Origin: Collinsella sp.
Lineage (GTDB): Bacteria > Actinomycetota > Coriobacteriia > Coriobacteriales > Coriobacteriaceae
DNA length: 64,000 nucleotides
Assembly: GCA_019419585.1 (NCBI GenBank)
Contig: DXZQ01000008.1
Location: 1 to 64,000, forward strand
Direction: 5' to 3'
Notes under the pieces: model-generated
The model's database searches: none
The model's input: only the letters and a program-made list of their open reading frames with translations
Told to the model about the DNA's origin: nothing
Shown here: positions 42,378-50,144 of the stretch, piece after piece
Numbering within the stretch: the stretch's first letter is position 1
How the letters are laid out: each line of letters begins with the position of its first letter
Translations under genes and position numbers: made by a program

Positions 42378-43595
42378 GTGTCTATGCGTACCGATGATTT
42401 TGACTACAACCTTCCTGAGGAACTGATTGCCCAGGCTCCTGCCGAGCCGCGCGACTCCTGCCGCCTGCTGGTGGTGGATCGCAAAGGCTCCCAGGCGGGG
42501 AAGCCGCTGGAGCACGGCGGTACCGTTGAGCACCGCATCTTCCGCGACATCATCGACTATATCGAGCCGGGCGATGTGCTCGTCATCAACAAGACGCGTG
42601 TGATGCCGGCCCGCCTGATCGGTCGCAAAGCCGGCTCGGGTGGCGTGGTCGAGACGCTGCTGCTCAAGCGCCGTGAGGATGTTGACCCGCTGGGCCACGT
42701 TTGGGAGTGCCTGGTCAAGCCGGGTAAGCGCCTGAAGCCCGGTGCTCAGATTGAGTATCGCGCCGGTGGCGCCCATGCGCCCGAGGGGGCTCCCGTGGTG
42801 CTGACGGCCGAGGTCATCGACTTTGTCACCGATAGCCGCGGAGGCCGTCTGGTGCGCTTTGAGCCGGCCGGCTGCAATGCCGCCGGCGAGCCGCGCACGC
42901 TCGACGAGGCCATTCATGCTGCCGGTCACGTGCCGCTGCCGCCCTACATTACCGATTACGAGGGCGATCCCGAGAAGTACCAGACCGTCTACGCCATGAA
43001 GGAGGAGCACTCGGCTGCCGCTCCTACGGCGGGTCTGCACTTTACCCCCGAGCTCATGGCCGCTATCGAGGCCAAGGGCGCGAAGTTTGCCGCCGTCGAG
43101 CTCGAGGTGGGTATTGATACCTTCCGTCTGGTGGAGGAGGACGACCCCACGCAGCACGTCATGCACACCGAGCGCTACCACGTGTCACAGGAGGTTGTCG
43201 ACGCCGTGCATAAGGCGAAGGCCGAGGGGCACCGCGTGATCGCCGTCGGCACCACCGCAGTACGCTCGCTCGAGAGCGCCTTTGACGCTGAGGCACCGGT
43301 GTCTGATCCGGCCGTGACGGCGCGCTATTTTGAGGGCCGCGAGGATGGGGCCGACACGCTCGGCCGCGGCGACATCGTGGTGCGCGAGAACGCGACGACG
43401 CAGCTCTACCTCATGCCCGGCTCGACCTATCACGTGGTCGACGCGCTGATCACGAACTTCCACGTGCCGCGCTCCACGCTCATGATGCTCGTGAGCGCAC
43501 TTGCCACCCGCGACCAGATCATGGATGCCTATGCCGCCGCCATCGAGGAGCGCTACCGCTTCTTCAGCTTTGGCGACGCCATGCTCATTTTGTAG
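42378..43595 (+). CDS. queA: S-adenosylmethionine:tRNA ribosyltransferase-isomerase QueA
   Basis: QueA moves the ribosyl part of SAM to preQ1 in tRNA to make epoxyqueuosine, the substrate of QueH. The 405-residue product has family landmarks: FDYNLPEELIAQ, NKTRVMPARL, HSAAAPTAGLHFT and NFHVPRSTLMMLVSA. GTG 42378 follows AAGGAG with 8-base spacing. The start of the downstream hairpin overlaps the stop codon. Confidence 0.97.
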   Translation: MSMRTDDFDYNLPEELIAQAPAEPRDSCRLLVVDRKGSQAGKPLEHGGTVEHRIFRDIIDYIEPGDVLVINKTRVMPARLIGRKAGSGGVVETLLLKRREDVDPLGHVWECLVKPGKRLKPGAQIEYRAGGAHAPEGAPVVLTAEVIDFVTDSRGGRLVRFEPAGCNAAGEPRTLDEAIHAAGHVPLPPYITDYEGDPEKYQTVYAMKEEHSAAAPTAGLHFTPELMAAIEAKGAKFAAVELEVGIDTFRLVEEDDPTQHVMHTERYHVSQEVVDAVHKAKAEGHRVIAVGTTAVRSLESAFDAEAPVSDPAVTARYFEGREDGADTLGRGDIVVRENATTQLYLMPGSTYHVVDALITNFHVPRSTLMMLVSALATRDQIMDAYAAAIEERYRFFSFGDAMLIL

Positions 43596-43623
43596 GTTAC
43601 GGCGTTTTACAAACGCCGTAACC
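43595..43623 (+). repeat. Hairpin of the repeat cassette, after queA
   Basis: GGTTACGGCGTTT and AAACGCCGTAACC form a 13-bp stem around TAC. There is no T-run, so it may not be a terminator. A near copy is at 46789-46816, also just before a copy of repeat A. Confidence 0.85.
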
Positions 43624-43640
43624 GGCCGACGCTGCAAACC

Positions 43641-43728
43641 CCCCTAAGCGGCAATCTGACGTTCAATCGTCGGGCATGACCAGAAGGTCAATGCCCCCCT
43701 CTTTCACGTCACCTTGCTCGCTTAGGGG
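43641..43728 (+). repeat. Structured intergenic repeat A, copy 2
   Basis: The outer arms CCCCTAAGCG (43641-43650) and CGCTTAGGGG (43719-43728) replace the CCAGAGCG-type arms of the other copies with paired changes. The middle stem is TGACGT (43657-43662) with ACGTCA (43706-43711). The inner hairpin GGGCATGACC/GGTCAATGCCC is conserved. Confidence 0.85.
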
Positions 43729-43763
43729 CGTTTTCGCTGACTTCGCCAAAGCATCGGCAGGTA

Positions 43764-43864
43764 CTCATTGGGGACGTACTTAAATGAGTGCCTGCAGAAT
43801 GAGAGTGGATAATCTCCCGTTTTTGGCCTGCTTGGGGGCTCAAAGTGGGAGATTATCCACTCTC
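43764..43864. repeat. Repeat E, copy 1: two stacked palindromes
   Basis: ACTCATT...AATGAGT around GGGGACGTACTT (43764-43789) is followed by perfect 18-bp arms, GAGAGTGGATAATCTCCC (43801-43818) and its inverse (43847-43864), with a 28-base loop. A close copy lies at 47007-47097. Confidence 0.85.
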
Positions 43865-43874
43865 GTCATTGGGC

Positions 43875-43930
43875 TAGTCGTTGGGGACGTTCTTGTTTGA
43901 CTAGTCGTTTAAGAACGTCCCCAATGACTA
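43875..43930. repeat. 20-bp inverted repeat F around GGGGACGTTCTT
   Basis: TAGTCGTTGGGGACGTTCTT (43875-43894) pairs with 43911-43930 with one mismatch. The right arm includes the stop codon of the coiled-coil gene. The core GGGGACGTnCTT is shared with repeat E. Confidence 0.8.
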
Positions 43931-45697
43931 CTTGCTTGCGAACAGCCAGGCTAGGATGATCGCCAGGATTGCGGCGACGATGCAGACGATGGCGCCGGTG
44001 AATTTGATGCGTGAGTCGCGGGTACGTTCGCGCACCGCGTCCTCGGTGGCCTCGAGCTGGGCGACTTCTCGCTCGGTCTCGGCGTGTTCGGCTTTGTCTC
44101 GGGCCAAGGATCCTGCAAGCGACTCAGTGATCTCTGGGTGGTCGTGCACTTCGGTCGCCTGTTCGATGATCGACTGCGCATGTGCGGCATCTGCTTGGGC
44201 GTTGGCGATGCTCTGCTCCTGGTCGCGGCGTGCCTTGTCCTCGGCAGTGATCTTCTCGCGCAGTTCGCGCTGACGAGTCGCGGCGGCTGTCTTCGCCGTC
44301 TGCAGCTCGTCGCGCGCGGCATCGGCTTCGGTCGTCACGGCTTGGTGCGCGCGTTTTGCGTCGGCGATAGGGGCTTGAGCCTGCTCGACGGCCTGCTCGG
44401 CTGCGGCAAGCGAGTGCTCAAGGTCGGCGGTGATGCGCGGGACATCTTCTTCGGCTTTACGCAGGGCATCTGCCGTGTCGGAAATCTGCATCGAGAGCTC
44501 GCTGGTGCGCACCGTATAGTTGGCGGGATTTGCCGAGGGATTGCGTTGCAGCTCGGCATACTCATGGCGCAGCGTCTCGAGCTGGGCGCGCGTGGCGTCG
44601 ACGGTTTGTTGTGCGGCCGCAATGCCGGCGTCTCGCTCGGCCTTCACCTTGTCGCGGATGCGCTTGGAATCCTCAAGACGTCGAACGAGGCGGTTGCCGG
44701 TCTCGCGAGAGCTCGCCTCGCGGGCCTCCACGGCGTCGAGCGCGGCCTTCAGGCGGAGCTCAGTCGCGTCATCCTCTGTCTTCATTTGTTCGAGCTGACC
44801 CTTGAGCTCTGTCGCTTTGGAGGCGTGGGCATCACGATCAATCTCGGCGGCCGCTGCAGTCTTTTGGGCCGTGGCAATCGCCTGGCGCTGGTCGGCGACG
44901 ATCTGGTCGTAGCGGCCTGCGATATCCTGGCGCGTCTCGAGTTCCTCGGCCTGATCGGCAATGCGCTGCTCAAGTTCGGCCAGGTGGGCGCGGGCATCGG
45001 CAAGTGCCTTTTTCGCGGCGTTCATCTCGCGCATGGCCGAGGCACCCTGGGCGATAAAGGTGCCCACGGCGTTCGCAGTGTTCGAGACAGCGGTCCCCAG
45101 ATCGCGGCTCGCGGCGGAGGAGTGCGGGGCGGTCGGGCGAGCGGTGTCGGCAGCGTCCGCATCGGCAGTCTGCGGCACGGCGATATTGCCGGTACCGCCT
45201 TCGATCACAGAAAAGCCTGCTGCGAGCGGGTCGACCGCATCGGTGCCAATCGTGGGATGCTCGAGCTGCAGAAACGAGGGCATGGTGCTGCCCTGGTCGG
45301 CAACCGGAGTCTCGCCGGGTACGAAGGTCGAGGCTGCCTCGGCGGCCTCCTCTTCCTCGGCGTCAACGTCAGCGTCGGCCACGGCGTCTTTCATCGCTTT
45401 GACGGCATCCATCATGGAGTCCATGACGGCGTCGAGCTCTTCTTCCGAAGAAACCTCGATAGGGCCCGCAGCTTGCGGAGCAGCATCCTGTACGGGGCGG
45501 TCGTCCTGAGCGGGCGCATCGTCGTTTTGCTCGTCTGCATCTTCGGCGCCAGGGGTTTCCGCCGTAGCGCTTTCGTCCAAGAATGGGCCGTCGAGGTCAA
45601 TATCATCGCAGGTCACAGCGTCGGCATCTGCAGTGACGTCTGCGGAATCATCAATATGCTGTTGAGTCTGGGGGTCCAGCTCGTCTGTCATAGGCAT
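43928..45697 (-). CDS. Tail-anchored coiled-coil protein
   Basis: The 589-residue product has an acidic disordered N-terminal third (1-200, many Asp/Glu). A long coiled coil (about 225-555; AKKALADARAHLAELEQRIADQAEELE and more) follows, rich in Ala, Gln, Glu and Arg. The C-terminal transmembrane helix (FTGAIVCIVAAILAIILAWLFASK) puts nearly the whole protein in the cytoplasm. ATG 45697 follows GAGGAG; a longer in-frame start at 45814 lacks a site. I recognise no family; it could be a structural or envelope-tethered protein. The divergent 45698-45985 region, which has no gene, holds the promoters for this gene and the SDR gene. Confidence 0.82.
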   Translation of the reverse strand: MPMTDELDPQTQQHIDDSADVTADADAVTCDDIDLDGPFLDESATAETPGAEDADEQNDDAPAQDDRPVQDAAPQAAGPIEVSSEEELDAVMDSMMDAVKAMKDAVADADVDAEEEEAAEAASTFVPGETPVADQGSTMPSFLQLEHPTIGTDAVDPLAAGFSVIEGGTGNIAVPQTADADAADTARPTAPHSSAASRDLGTAVSNTANAVGTFIAQGASAMREMNAAKKALADARAHLAELEQRIADQAEELETRQDIAGRYDQIVADQRQAIATAQKTAAAAEIDRDAHASKATELKGQLEQMKTEDDATELRLKAALDAVEAREASSRETGNRLVRRLEDSKRIRDKVKAERDAGIAAAQQTVDATRAQLETLRHEYAELQRNPSANPANYTVRTSELSMQISDTADALRKAEEDVPRITADLEHSLAAAEQAVEQAQAPIADAKRAHQAVTTEADAARDELQTAKTAAATRQRELREKITAEDKARRDQEQSIANAQADAAHAQSIIEQATEVHDHPEITESLAGSLARDKAEHAETEREVAQLEATEDAVRERTRDSRIKFTGAIVCIVAAILAIILAWLFASK

Positions 45698-45985
45698 GTG
45701 CTCCTCATCGTTGTTTGTCACCCTATGATAAAGTCTCGCGCCGACATCCCGCGCGCTGCAGCAAAGTTTCAAAACGTGTTCGATGGCTCGCGTCGATAGC
45801 AAAAACTCGGCCACTTTATCCAGTTTGTACTTGACATTCCCTTCGCCGAAAGACGTTGCGCCGTTCGCCTGCCATGGGCTTTATTTTTCACTTGAACCCG
45901 CTAAAGTTGCATTTCAGCTTTTGGCGCGTGAAGTTGGATGCGCGCAGTCGACGGGCAGGCCCGTCGCGATTTGAAAGGACTTTAT

Positions 45986-46786
45986 ATGGGACTTTTCACT
46001 GGTAAGACCGTGATCGTCACCGGCGGCGGCAAGGCCACGCTCAAGGACGGCTCCGCTGGCTCCATCGGCTACGGTATCGATATCGCTTTTGCCAAGGAGG
46101 GCGCAAACCTCGTCATTACCGGCCGCAACGTTGCCAAGCTCGAGGCTGCCAAGGAATCCCTCGAGGCCGAGTACGGCGTCAAGGTTCTGCCTGTTCAGGC
46201 CGATGTCTCGGCTGGTCAGGACAACGAGGCCGTCGTCCAGAACGTCATCGACAAGGCCATTGAGGAGTTCGGCCGCATCGACGCCGTCGTCAACAATGCT
46301 CAGGCCAGCGCTTCGGGCGTGACGATCGCCGATCACACCATGGACCAGTTCAACCTCGCCATTTACTCCGGTCTGTATGCCACCTACCTGTACATGCAGA
46401 AGGCCTACCCGCACCTGAAGGAGACCAAGGGCTCCGTGGTCAACTTTGCTTCGGGCGCCGGCCTGTTTGGCAACTATGGTCAGTGCAGCTATGCCGCCGC
46501 CAAGGAGGGCATCCGTGGTCTGACTCGCGTTGCCGCCAACGAGTGGGGCAAGGACGGCATCAACGTCAATATCGTTTGCCCGCTTGCTTGGACCGCCGCG
46601 CTCGAGAACTTCCAGGATGCCTATCCCGAGGCGTTCAAGGCCAACGTCCACATGCCGCCGGCGGGTCACTACGGCGACGTCGAGAAGGAAATCGGCCGCG
46701 TCGTCGTTCAGCTCTGCGGTCCCGACTTTAAGTATATGAACGGCGAGACCGTCACCCTCGAGGGTGGCATGGGCCAGCGTCCGTAG
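45986..46786 (+). CDS. Short-chain dehydrogenase/reductase with enlarged glycine motif
   Basis: The 266-residue SDR has the Rossmann NAD(P) site but with an insertion: VTGGGKATLKDGSAGSIGYG in place of TGxxxGxG. NNAQ, the serine in FASGAG and the YAAAK catalytic pair are present. It probably oxidises or reduces a small alcohol or ketone; the substrate cannot be read. It does not resemble the known Collinsella 7-beta-hydroxysteroid dehydrogenase. ATG 45986 follows GAAAGGAC. It is a single gene followed by a copy of the hairpin/repeat A cassette. Confidence 0.9.
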   Translation: MGLFTGKTVIVTGGGKATLKDGSAGSIGYGIDIAFAKEGANLVITGRNVAKLEAAKESLEAEYGVKVLPVQADVSAGQDNEAVVQNVIDKAIEEFGRIDAVVNNAQASASGVTIADHTMDQFNLAIYSGLYATYLYMQKAYPHLKETKGSVVNFASGAGLFGNYGQCSYAAAKEGIRGLTRVAANEWGKDGINVNIVCPLAWTAALENFQDAYPEAFKANVHMPPAGHYGDVEKEIGRVVVQLCGPDFKYMNGETVTLEGGMGQRP

Positions 46787-46788
46787 GA

Positions 46789-46816
46789 GTTACGGCGTTT
46801 TACCAAACGCCGTAAC
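46789..46816 (+). repeat. Hairpin of the repeat cassette, after the SDR gene
   Basis: GTTACGGCGTTT and AAACGCCGTAAC form a 12-bp stem around TACC, nearly identical to 43595-43623. Confidence 0.85.
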
Positions 46817-46831
46817 GGGCCGACGCTGCAA

Positions 46832-46926
46832 GCCCGCCAGAGCGGCAATCTGCCTTTCAACTTCGGCGGCATGATCAGAAGGTCAATGCCGCCTTGTTTC
46901 AAGGCGCCTTGCTCGCTCTGGCGGGC
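46832..46926 (+). repeat. Structured intergenic repeat A, copy 3
   Basis: The arms GCCCGCCAGAGCG (46832-46844) and the inverse (46914-46926) match copy 1. The middle stem is TGCCTT (46851-46856) with AAGGCG (46901-46906). The inner hairpin GCGGCATGATC/GGTCAATGCCGC has changed pairs relative to the other copies. Confidence 0.85.
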
Positions 46927-47006
46927 TTTCGCTGTCGGTGCCAAAACATCGACGTTGCCAAAACATCGGCGTTGGCGTGGCTGGTAAATAGTTCCACTCA
47001 TTGGGG

Positions 47007-47097
47007 ACGTACTTAAATGAGTACCCGCCGCATGAGAGTGGATAATCTCCCGTTTTTGGTTTGTGTTTCGGGCCAAAGTGGGAGATTATCCACTCTC
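47007..47097. repeat. Repeat E, copy 2
   Basis: ACTCATTGGGGACGTACTT...AATGAGT is followed by perfect 18-bp arms at 47034-47051 and 47080-47097, like copy 1 at 43764-43864 but with a different loop. It lies 130 bases before tgt. Confidence 0.85.
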
Positions 47098-47227
47098 GTG
47101 AGGTAATCGTCCGAAAATCCACGCTCGTTTGCTGTCCCCTTTGCGCCAGTTTCTGTCGAGTCGGTGCTCCTTGCGGGTTGCCCGTATAATGGTCTGCGTA
47201 TGAACCGCAACCAAGGAGTTCCAGTTT

Positions 47228-48367
<1,140 letters not shown>

Positions 48368-48379
48368 GGGCGAAAGACA

Positions 48380-48477
48380 CGCTTGCAGAGCGTGGGCAAC
48401 GGCAAAGGCTGAGCGGCAGCTGCTCGTCACATTCGCTGACGCCGGCTGCGCGACCGCTGACCGATGCCTTGCAAGCG
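48380..48477. other. Structured intergenic stretch after tgt
   Basis: CGCTTGCA (48380-48387) and TGCAAGCG (48470-48477) enclose further self-complementary blocks (AGCGG with CCGCT). It has no T-run and no gene. It could be a decayed repeat or an RNA fold. It is not a tRNA: there is no GGTTCGA-like arm. Confidence 0.4.
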
Positions 48478-48580
48478 CATGATGCATCGTGGGTACCATA
48501 CCGACTAGTTGATGTTCGGGCGGGTGTTTGGCGCATGGCGTCGACCCCGCTCGCTTTTCTTTTTCTCGATAGGAGTACCC

Positions 48581-49339
48581 ATGATTAAGAATGAGAACGT
48601 CGAGGGCGAGCCCGCCTACGACGAGACGTACCGCCGCGGCCCCGTGGTCATGCGCGGCCCCATGATTCCTAAGGACAACACCTATGCCAATCTGCTGGCG
48701 CCTGAGGAGTCGACCGACTGGCTGCATGCCGATCCGTGGCGCGTGCTGCGTATTCAGGCCGAGTTTGTCGACGGCTTTGGCGCGCTTGCCGAGCTCGGAC
48801 CCGCGGTGACCATCTTCGGTAGCGCCCGCACGCCCAAGACCGATCCGCTCTATAAGGCGGCGCGTACCGTCGGGCGCAAGATTGCCCAGCGCGGCGTGGC
48901 GGTCATCACCGGTGGCGGCCCCGGCATCATGGAAGCGGCCAACAGGGGGGCGGCGAGTGTCAACGGCAAGTCAGTTGGCCTGGGCATTGAATTGCAGCAT
49001 GAGCAGGGGCTCAACAAATACGTAAACCTCGGCATGGACTTCCGCTACTTCTTTGTGCGCAAAACCATGTTCGTTAAGTACAGTTCGGGCGCTATTGTGT
49101 TTCCCGGCGGGTTTGGCACGCTCGACGAGATGTTCGAGGTGCTCACACTGGTGCAAACGCACAAGGTCAAGCGCATGCCGCTTGTGCTGGTAGGCAGCGA
49201 GTACTGGCAGGGCCTATTCGACTGGCTTAACGGTCCGGTGATGGACGCCGGTATGATCAGCCCGCTCGATCCGGATTTGGTACACATTACTGACGACTTC
49301 AACGAGGCCGTCGACATTGCGCTCGGCGGGTTGATGTAG
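48581..49339 (+). CDS. LOG-family (TIGR00730) Rossmann-fold nucleotide hydrolase
   Basis: The 252-residue product has the LOG/lysine-decarboxylase-like motifs GGGPGIMEAANRGA and PGGFGTLDEMFE (PGGxGTxxE). LOG proteins split nucleoside 5'-monophosphates into base and ribose-5-phosphate. The N-terminal 60 residues are an extra lead. ATG 48581 follows AGGAG. It is monocistronic. Confidence 0.92.
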   Translation: MIKNENVEGEPAYDETYRRGPVVMRGPMIPKDNTYANLLAPEESTDWLHADPWRVLRIQAEFVDGFGALAELGPAVTIFGSARTPKTDPLYKAARTVGRKIAQRGVAVITGGGPGIMEAANRGAASVNGKSVGLGIELQHEQGLNKYVNLGMDFRYFFVRKTMFVKYSSGAIVFPGGFGTLDEMFEVLTLVQTHKVKRMPLVLVGSEYWQGLFDWLNGPVMDAGMISPLDPDLVHITDDFNEAVDIALGGLM

Positions 49340-49453
49340 AGCAATCGTGCCCACAGCGACATGAATATGCATGGCAATCTGATGCTATCTAACGTCAGGT
49401 TGACATTTATATTGGGTATACTGATGTAAAAGACGAGGGCGAGGAGGTCGCGT

Positions 49454-49753
49454 ATGTCTACTGCAACGGTTAAGCCTACGACGGTTCGCATCGAAGAGGG
49501 GCTCAAGGAGCAGGCGACTGAGTTCTTGGATTCGGTCGGCCTCAGCCTCAATTCCTATCTCAATCTTGCCGTTCGGCAGCTTGTAAATCAGCGAAAGATT
49601 CCTTTTGAGATTGTAGGAAGGGCGGAGGTGCCTAACGAGGCGACGAGGCGTGCCATGGTGATCGCCGAGGCTCATGAGTTGGGGATTTTGCCGGACGATA
49701 GCCCGTCATTCAACAACGCTGATGAGCTTATGTCATTCCTCGATGAGGAATAG
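49454..49753 (+). CDS. dinJ: RelB/DinJ-family antitoxin
   Basis: The 99-residue product has the ribbon-helix-helix start TTVRIEEGLKEQATEFLDSVGLSLNSYLN, and the C-terminal half (about 50-99) binds the toxin. It represses its own operon with the toxin in known systems. A GAGGAGG site precedes ATG 49454. The toxin gene starts 3 bases after its stop, so the two are coupled. Confidence 0.93.
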   Translation: MSTATVKPTTVRIEEGLKEQATEFLDSVGLSLNSYLNLAVRQLVNQRKIPFEIVGRAEVPNEATRRAMVIAEAHELGILPDDSPSFNNADELMSFLDEE

Positions 49754-49755
49754 CG

Positions 49756-50064
49756 ATGTTCGAGATTAAAGTCGAGGCTCAATTTAAGGCGGACTACAAA
49801 CGAACGATGCGCATGCATCCGCAGCTAAAGAGTGAGTTTAAGGCGGCAGTCGCAGAGCTTGCAGCTCACGGCTCGCTTCCCGCGGAATATGGCGCCCATG
49901 AGCTTTCAAACCCGGGCGGAAACTACAACGGCCACATCGATTTCCACCTATCCGATGGCTTGGTCGACGTGGTCGTTCTCTACTTACCGCATAAGACTAA
50001 TCCTGTGATCCGGCTGGTCAGAATGGGCTCGCATGAGGAGCTGTTCCAGGGTCCGCAGGGCTGA
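49756..50064 (+). CDS. yafQ: YafQ-type RelE-superfamily toxin
   Basis: This 102-residue ribosome-dependent mRNA endonuclease (YafQ family) has the N-terminal FEIKVEAQFKADYKR, then HELSNPGGNYNGHIDFHLSDG with histidine/aspartate residues, and RLVRMGSHEELF with the last His and Phe of the family. Its pair with DinJ is standard for type II toxin-antitoxin systems. Repeat D copy 1 starts 14 bases after its stop. Confidence 0.93.
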   Translation: MFEIKVEAQFKADYKRTMRMHPQLKSEFKAAVAELAAHGSLPAEYGAHELSNPGGNYNGHIDFHLSDGLVDVVVLYLPHKTNPVIRLVRMGSHEELFQGPQG

Positions 50065-50077
50065 TTGCCGATTTCTA

Positions 50078-50144
50078 AGTTGCGGTGGAATAGGGATTGA
50101 TTGACGGCTAATAAGTCAAAAACAGTCCCTATTTAACCGCAACT
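50078..50144. repeat. Inverted repeat D, copy 1, covering the end of the primase-helicase gene
   Basis: The arms AGTTGCGGTGGAATAGGGA (50078-50096) and TCCCTATTTAACCGCAACT (50126-50144) pair almost perfectly. The right arm encodes the last residues and stop of the primase-helicase gene. Copy 2 is at 58581-58649; a weaker copy is at 55127-55192. Confidence 0.85.

Noticed and set aside
44084..45799. 571-residue open frame on the plus strand opposite the coiled-coil gene
   Set aside because: Its composition is the complement of Ala/Glu/Arg-rich coding; the minus-strand gene has a good ribosome site and a clear domain plan.
45986..46786. SDR gene as a bile-acid hydroxysteroid dehydrogenase
   Set aside because: The sequence differs clearly from the Collinsella 7-beta enzyme and from BaiA; the SDR signature alone does not show substrate.
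43595..47097. CRISPR array from the repeated hairpins
   Set aside because: Only two or three copies of different lengths occur, without regular spacers or cas genes.
48380..48477. tRNA-like fold after tgt
   Set aside because: There is no T-arm sequence, no anticodon arm of the right size and no CCA-compatible acceptor stem. No tRNA gene was found in the window.
49400..49440. TTGACA/TATACT promoter for dinJ-yafQ
   Set aside because: The two hexamers are only 11 bases apart, too close for a sigma-70 promoter; only the TTGACA is suggestive.
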